A DNA stretch of 64,000 nucleotides, taken from positions 1,073,582 through 1,137,581 of the forward strand of contig JAAOMT010000135.1 of NCBI GenBank assembly GCA_016748015.1, given 5' to 3'. Under the pieces are notes generated by a model. That model was not told where the DNA came from and searched no databases. It saw only the letters and a list, made by a program, of their open reading frames with translations. The position numbers and the translations under genes were made by a program. This document shows, piece by piece, positions 58,650-64,000 of the stretch (positions within the stretch are counted from its first letter, which is position 1; each line of letters opens with the position of its first letter). Source of the DNA: Geosiphon pyriformis (Eukaryota; Glomeromycota; Glomeromycetes; Archaeosporales; Geosiphonaceae).

Positions 58650-61480
58650 TTAATTTGACATATTTGGTTTAATGATTATGATTGGTTCCAGATCTTGTGG
58701 AATTTCATCTGGTTAGACTAATATTCTTTGTACTCCTAATTGTGGAATATTACTGGTGGATGGTGACACTATATAGTAATATTGTTTTAGTCAATTATCA
58801 TGTGCTGTTTTGGCTAAGATTTTGTTATTCTATCTTAATTTATAAGTTTTATTTCCTAGAATTTCTTCTATGTGAAATGGTCCATCTCATTTCGAATCAA
58901 ATTTTTCACTTCATTGTTTTTTTGCTTTGGTACAATATAGAAGTATTTTGTCTCCAATCTTGAATTCAATTGGTTTGGTTATTGTGTCTTTCTTTTTGTT
59001 TTTTTTGTGACTTTTGGATGTTATTAGCTGCTCTTTGTCATTTGTTTTCTAGTGTCTCTATTAAGTCATATGTTCTTTTCAACAATGTTTTTTGAAAATT
59101 TTCTTCTGTTATTGGTTTTGTTGAATATGTTTTGATTTCTATCTCAACTGGTAATGTTGTTGTTCTACCATATACTAATTTAAATAGTGTTGCTTGTGTA
59201 GTATCTTGCTTCATTGTCCAATAAGCAAATAATACTAATAGTATGAACAAATCTCATTTATCTTGGTTTTTTTGGCTGATCTTGGCTATTGCTTTACACA
59301 GTATTCTGTTGAACTTTTCAACTAATTCATTTGTTTGTAAATGATATGGTGATAATAATGGTCTTTTTATTTCAAATCTTTGACTTAATTTTGCCAATGT
59401 TCTATTCACAAAGTAAGTTTCTTAATCTGATAGTAGTTTTTTTGGACATCTGTGTTGACAAATCAAATCTTGATGAATGAATTTGGCAACAAATTCTGCA
59501 TCTGCTCTTTGAATGACTTTTGTTTTTGGTCATTTTGTGAGATAATCTATGGCTACTGCAATATATCTGTTGTTTCTGCTGGTAATTGTTAATGGTCTGA
59601 CTAAGTCAATTCCAATACAATCAAATAGTTGTTTCACTTTGATTGGTCTCAATAGTTTACTGGGTTTTGTCCCACTTTTTTTTTGACAAATATCACAATT
59701 TTGAACATATTAAATGATGTCTGGATACATTAATGGCTAATAGTATCTTTTTCTGATTCTTTTTATAGTTGCTTTTTTATGAAAATATCCTGCTGTTGGA
59801 TCTGAGTGCATGTTAAATAATATTGTCTCTTTCTCTGGTTCTGTAATTACTCTGGTTGGTTGATCTGAATTTTTTTTGTTCTTCTAGTAAAGTATATTTT
59901 GATAGTTAATAAAATATTTTAATTGTTGTTTTATGTTGTTTTGTTCTTTCCGAAATAATTTCTCCTTGAACAATTGGGTATTTATATAATGTTGGAGTTG
60001 TTGGTATTTTTGTATATTTATCTTTTGTTATATTTTTGGGTTGAAATGTTTTTAAATTTGTTTTATTTGTAACAGACCATTGACATTTCTGTTTTTTTTT
60101 CTTTTTTTGTAATATACTGTATAATTAAATAGTGAAAGCTCTATTTTTCATCTGACATGGCAATTGTCTCCAAATTCTTGCTTCTAGATTGAAGTTAATT
60201 CTTTGTGATCAGTGTACACATCAAACTTTTGACTCAAGTATTCTTTTCATTTGATGACAGCCCAATAGATTGCTAAGTGTTCCAATGCTAGAATTCCATA
60301 GTTTTTTTCAGCTGAACTTAAGCTGTGGCTAACATATGCTACTGGGTGTTTTTGTTCATCCAGTTTTTTTTAAAATAGTACTATTCCTAATGCTTGACCC
60401 AACACATCTGTTGTAATTATGAATGGTTTACTATGATCTGGATAGATCAATACTGGGACTTGAATAAGCTTTCTTCTTAATGTATCAAAAGCTTCTTGCT
60501 GGGTTTCTGTCCATTTATATTTCGTGTTCTTTGTTTGTAGTTGATATAGTGGTTGAGCTATTTTGGAAAAGTCTTTGATAAAGTGATAGTAGTAATTAGC
60601 AAATCCCAAGAATGTTTTTAATTCTGTGAGATTATTTGGTACTGGAAAGTTTTTAACAATCTTAATCTTATTTGAATCCATTTTAATACTGTCTTTGTTT
60701 ATAATATGTCCTAGAAACTTGAGTTCTGTTTTACCAAAGAAGCATTTGTTTGCATTTAATTTTAGCTCTGCTTATTTAAGTCTTTTAAATACCTGTTAGA
60801 AATAATGCAGATGATTATCAAATGTTTTTAAAAACACATTGGTATTGTTTAGATATATGACTACTGATTTTTATAATAACCTTATATAGACAATTTTCAT
60901 GAGCCATTAAAATGTGGTTGGAGTATTCATCAAGCCAAATGGCATCACTTCAAATTCAAAATTTTCTTCTTGAGTTGTAAAAGCTGTTTTTTCCTTGTCT
61001 TCTAATTTTATAGCTACTTGCCAGTAACCACTATCTAAGTCTAAAGTTGAGAACCATTTTTTTTCTCCAAAAGTGTCAAACAGCTTTTGAATCTTTGGTA
61101 TTGGATAACTATCTCTTTTTGTCATTCCATTCAGTTTTTGGTAATCCACACAAAAGTAGATTTTTCCATTTTTTTTATGAACTAGTACTACTAGTAATGA
61201 CCATGAACTTATTAATGGCTGAATTAGCCCATTGTCAAGCATCTGATTAATTTTTTAATAAATGATCTCATGGCTGGCTGGTGATACTCTGTATGCTCTT
61301 TGTTTGATTGACATTGCATCTCCAGTCTTAATCTGATGCTGAATTATGTCAGTTCTGCCAAATTTATTTTCACTGGCAAAGATGTTGTTAAAGTTGTTAA
61401 GTAACATCTTAAGTTGCATCTGTTGAAGTGGGTTTAAGTTTTCCAAGTTTATTTGTTCTAACTGTTTTGGCTGGAGCAAA
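58650..61480 (-). pseudogene. Gypsy 2 RT, RNase H and integrase
   Basis: RT blocks are WSLLVVLVHKKNGKI, CVDYQKLN, WFSTLDLDSGYWQVAI and MPFGLMNTPTTF (60907-61242). The active site reads YLNN at about 60848 instead of YLDD. The RNase H region begins at 60370-60681. Integrase shows CDICQKKSG, GIDLV, LSD and ELVEKFNR, so the D-D-E residues remain, but stops interrupt them. The C-terminus ends LEPIIIIKPN at 58650, like gypsy 1's LEPIIIIEQQ. Confidence 0.85.
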
Positions 61481-61586
61481 TAGCATTTTTTTCATCTGTA
61501 TATGATTTGAGATGTGATATCTACATATCTGCACAGTTGTGGAAAATCTGGAATGGTGTTTGGCAATTGGTCTTCAATTTTAGTGG

Positions 61587-62276
61587 TTAAATATCAATAG
61601 TGGTTCCTTCTGGTATCTTGATAATATCTCTTGTGTTGTTATAAATGAGAATTTTAATGTGACTGTGGTTCTTGGCTGGTATGTGTAGATTGACTAATCT
61701 AATTTTTTTTAATTCACAAATTGTTGCTTCTGCTTCAAAAATTTGTACTTGATCCTTTACTTTTCTCTCTATGATTACTATGTACTGGTCATATGGTAGA
61801 ATGGAAATTGATTGATGGGTGGAGATAATTTCTCCCTTGTCAACAATTTTTTTTTCTGCCATATTAATTGGTACATCTATTCTACTTGTGAATCCAAAAC
61901 TCTGTATTTCTTTAGCTGTAATCTCTAATTTTTTTCTGTTTCTTACTGATACTAATTGAGCTATTTTAACCAGAGACAGGAATATTACCTGTGCTATCTT
62001 TTTATTTGGCTCTATAATGTAGGTCTTTTCTGAGTCATTTTGTAGCATTACAATGATATTTTTTATATATCTTGTATCAATTATTTTTTCTCTGATATTA
62101 ATTTCTCTTTTTGCCAAACTATTCTTAAATGCTAATTGAACTATTGTTGTTGCTGAGATCTCTAATGCTACTTTGAAATCAATATATGTGTGTAAATGCA
62201 GTTCCAATTTAATAGTGTCTTTTTTTGGATATTTCAGATTAAATCCAGCATTAGTATTATGTACACATTCTGACAT
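61587..62276 (-). pseudogene. Gypsy 2 dUTPase domain and tail
   Basis: An open 229-residue piece of pol: NAGFNLKYP (motif 1), AFKNSLA (2), KIIDTRYIKNI (3), KKIAQVIFLSL (4) and IQSFGFTSR (5). It aligns residue by residue with gypsy 1's DAGYDL, ASRSLLA, GVIDAKYTGDI, KKIAQAIYLPL and TQGFGSTGQ. Catalytic positions are altered (Asp to Asn in motif 1, GGVID to EKIID in motif 3, GST to FTS in motif 5), so this copy is unlikely to be active despite its open frame. Confidence 0.82.
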
Positions 62277-62300
62277 AATACTTTCATCATTATTACTGAA

Positions 62301-63430
62301 CTATTTCAGTTTCTGCTCCTTGGTAAGATCAGAGTTTAAATCTGAGTCTAAATTATTGTTATTTTTATTGCCATATTGAGTAAAGCTGGAACTGTTGTTT
62401 TTGTCATCATCATTATCAGAGTTTGAATTGGAATTGAAAATTGATTCTAATTCTGATGCACAGCTGCTAATTGGTTTTTTCTCTTCTGGAATCATATAAA
62501 TTATGTGTAGTGGTGAATTGTAAATGAGGTCACACTTATTACAATACTAAAAATTATATGGGATCAAACAGTAGTTATATAGTCTTGTGTTTATTTCTTC
62601 TAATCATTGTTCTTGTTCTTCTCTAGTGGATGTTAATTCTTGGTAATGCTCATGGAATTGTTCTGGGCCTATAGGCTCTAGGATAATATCTGGGTTCAGG
62701 CCCCCATTGAGTTTTATAAGTTCTGATGAGTTGTTTTTGATCATCTTTATTTCTTCTGATAATATTTCTTTAATTTTGGTGAGTGCTATTTGCCAGATTT
62801 TGTCATTATTGTGTAGACATCTGTTTAAATGTTTTACTGCTCTTCTCTAGACTGCTTCTATTGGTGTCTTTTTTCTTATCCAGTTACTTATTAGGATTGT
62901 GTACTGACACAATTTATCGCATGTTTTTCTTTCAGGAATGTTATTCTATATTTTTTTGTCAAAGAGAGTTTTGCCACAAGCCAAACATGGTTCATTGTCC
63001 TATTTTCTTTTTTTTTTGGTCATCTAAACCATTCAATAATACATGGGTGGCAATAGAATTTAGTTGCTATCAGCCATTCTTTGTCATTGCCACAACATAC
63101 ATCTATTGTGGACAATTTCTTGCCACAATCAATGCATATTAGTTTCAGTCAATAATAGTTAGATGGTAGTAGTATAGTATAGATGTAGGGAATATGAGTA
63201 GCGATGGTGATTGGTGCTGGCTCTTTTTTTTTTTCTTTTTCTTTTCCTTTTGTATTCTCTTTCCACTCTCAAGTTGGTATCAGTTCAGTGTTATTGTCAT
63301 CAATCCACCATGTTTGGTTGGCATTTTTGGCAGGTTCTTCTTTTTTCTTTTTCTTTTCATTGTCATTCCAGAATAATACTGGTGGCAACTCGTTGTGATT
63401 GGTGTTGGCCCAGGAAACTTGATAGGCTTC
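62301..63430 (-). pseudogene. Gypsy 2 Cys-rich insert
   Basis: Between protease and dUTPase, fragments read CGKKLSTIDVCCGNDKEW, YCHPCIIEWF and CNKCDLIYNSP. They are joined by a region with IRKKTPIEAVQRRAVKHLNR that aligns with gypsy 1's VRRGTLFDAAYNSALNKLYH. An acidic Asn/Asp/Ser-rich stretch (62301-62495) precedes the dUTPase. This supports the insert as an ancestral part of the family. Confidence 0.65.
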
Positions 63431-63850
63431 TTAGATAGGTTTTCTTTCTTCTTCTTTTAATTCAATGAGCAGCTTGTTGTTAGTAGTGATCTTAAAATGA
63501 CCACAAATAGCTGGCACAAGTGTATGGTGGCTGTTTTGGTTGATTTGCAGTTTTTGAGTGTTCCAGTCAAGCATGGTGTTGGTTTTAGACAGCCAGTTGT
63601 TTCCAATAAGAGCTTGGTACTGAGTTGTTTCTATTACCAATACCTTGATTGGTATTATGATGCCATTAACTTCAAATGGGAAGTTGTCTATTTTACCAAT
63701 TGGAGTTTTGGTCACTCCATCAGCTGTTATAATTCTGGCACTGGCAGAGTGATCAACTCGGTGACCTAATTGGTCTATAAGTTGTCATGTGATAATACTG
63801 CCAACTGATCTACTGTTTAAAACCAGTTTAATGTGCTGCCCATCAACTTT
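63431..63850 (-). pseudogene. Gypsy 2 aspartic protease
   Basis: The active site reads LVLNSRSVGSIIT at about 63790-63830, where gypsy 1 has LILDSGSAGSIIT: the catalytic Asp is Asn and Gly is Arg, both single transitions. The remainder, KTPIGKIDNFPFEVNG and ALIGNNWLSK, aligns throughout with gypsy 1. Confidence 0.82.
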
Positions 63851-64000
63851 AACATTTGTATACATTGCAGTGATGGGTTTTGATTCTAGGGTGGCTCCAC
63901 TGAATAGCGGCATTTTAGCTGGTTCTTTGAGTTTAAAAGAGAAAATAGTAGTAAGTAATTCATTCTCAGTAATGGTTGCTGGCAGTATATTGTTAATAAG
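63851..64000 (-). pseudogene. Gypsy 2 Gag-protease linker, cut by window end
   Basis: The coding strand continues upstream of the protease with AMYTNV and PLFSGATLESKPIT, matching gypsy 1's AMYTEA and FLLSNAAVNEQKAIT. Gag lies beyond the window. Confidence 0.6.

Larger units (their letters stand above)
57049..64000 (-). mobile_element. Gypsy 2: Ty3/gypsy element, runs off the window
   Basis: It has the same gene order as gypsy 1, read from the right: protease, Cys-rich insert, dUTPase, RT, RNase H, integrase, ORF3, LTR. The right part (Gag, 5' LTR) is outside. The LTR sequence is different from gypsy 1, so it is a related family, not a copy. It is more decayed: the RT active site reads YLNN, the protease site NSR, and stops are frequent. 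Confidence 0.88.

Overview
The window is fungal nuclear DNA, most likely from an arbuscular mycorrhizal fungus (Glomeromycotina, Rhizophagus/Gigaspora type). Three things point there. It is extremely AT-rich. It encodes Dad1, a subunit of the fungus-specific DASH kinetochore complex. Its LINE and Ty3/gypsy proteins resemble families I know from Rhizophagus. The genus call is recognition, not a database result.

Layout: 1-11.5 kb is a 26-bp minisatellite array split by two minus-strand non-LTR elements. Then come AT-rich filler with a solo LTR (13.8-14.8 kb), a 5'-truncated LINE (15.2-16.8 kb), and one full LINE (17.28-33.96 kb) interrupted by a complete 9.9-kb Ty3/gypsy element (20.59-30.46 kb, minus strand). 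From 34 to 45.8 kb there are decayed solo LTRs and ORF1-only LINE relatives ('half-LINEs') in near-featureless AT-rich DNA. From 45.98 to 52.87 kb lies a small host gene island: tRNA-Gly(TCC), a 27-exon ZGRF1-like helicase gene, and a convergent two-exon DAD1 gene. From 53 kb to the end are decayed half-LINE remnants, a LINE, and a second gypsy element inserted in that LINE and running off the window.

The most unusual biology is in the two gypsy elements. Both appear to encode one long polyprotein: Gag, CCHC nucleocapsid, retropepsin, a Cys-rich insert, a five-motif dUTPase domain, RT, RNase H and integrase. Both also have a separate ORF3 in the env position that reads through the polypurine tract into the LTR. 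Next in interest is a family of about 2.3-kb ORF1-only elements that share the 3' tail of the full LINEs and could be moved by them in trans.

All transposon reading frames are broken in the same style: CAA/CAG/CGA/TGG to stop, catalytic Asp to Asn, zinc-binding Cys to Tyr. The two LTRs of the complete gypsy element differ by about 60 substitutions by eye, and I saw no transversion. This suggests C-to-T hypermutation or deamination of repeats, which would also explain how the AT-rich deserts arose. Conversely, the host genes are intact.
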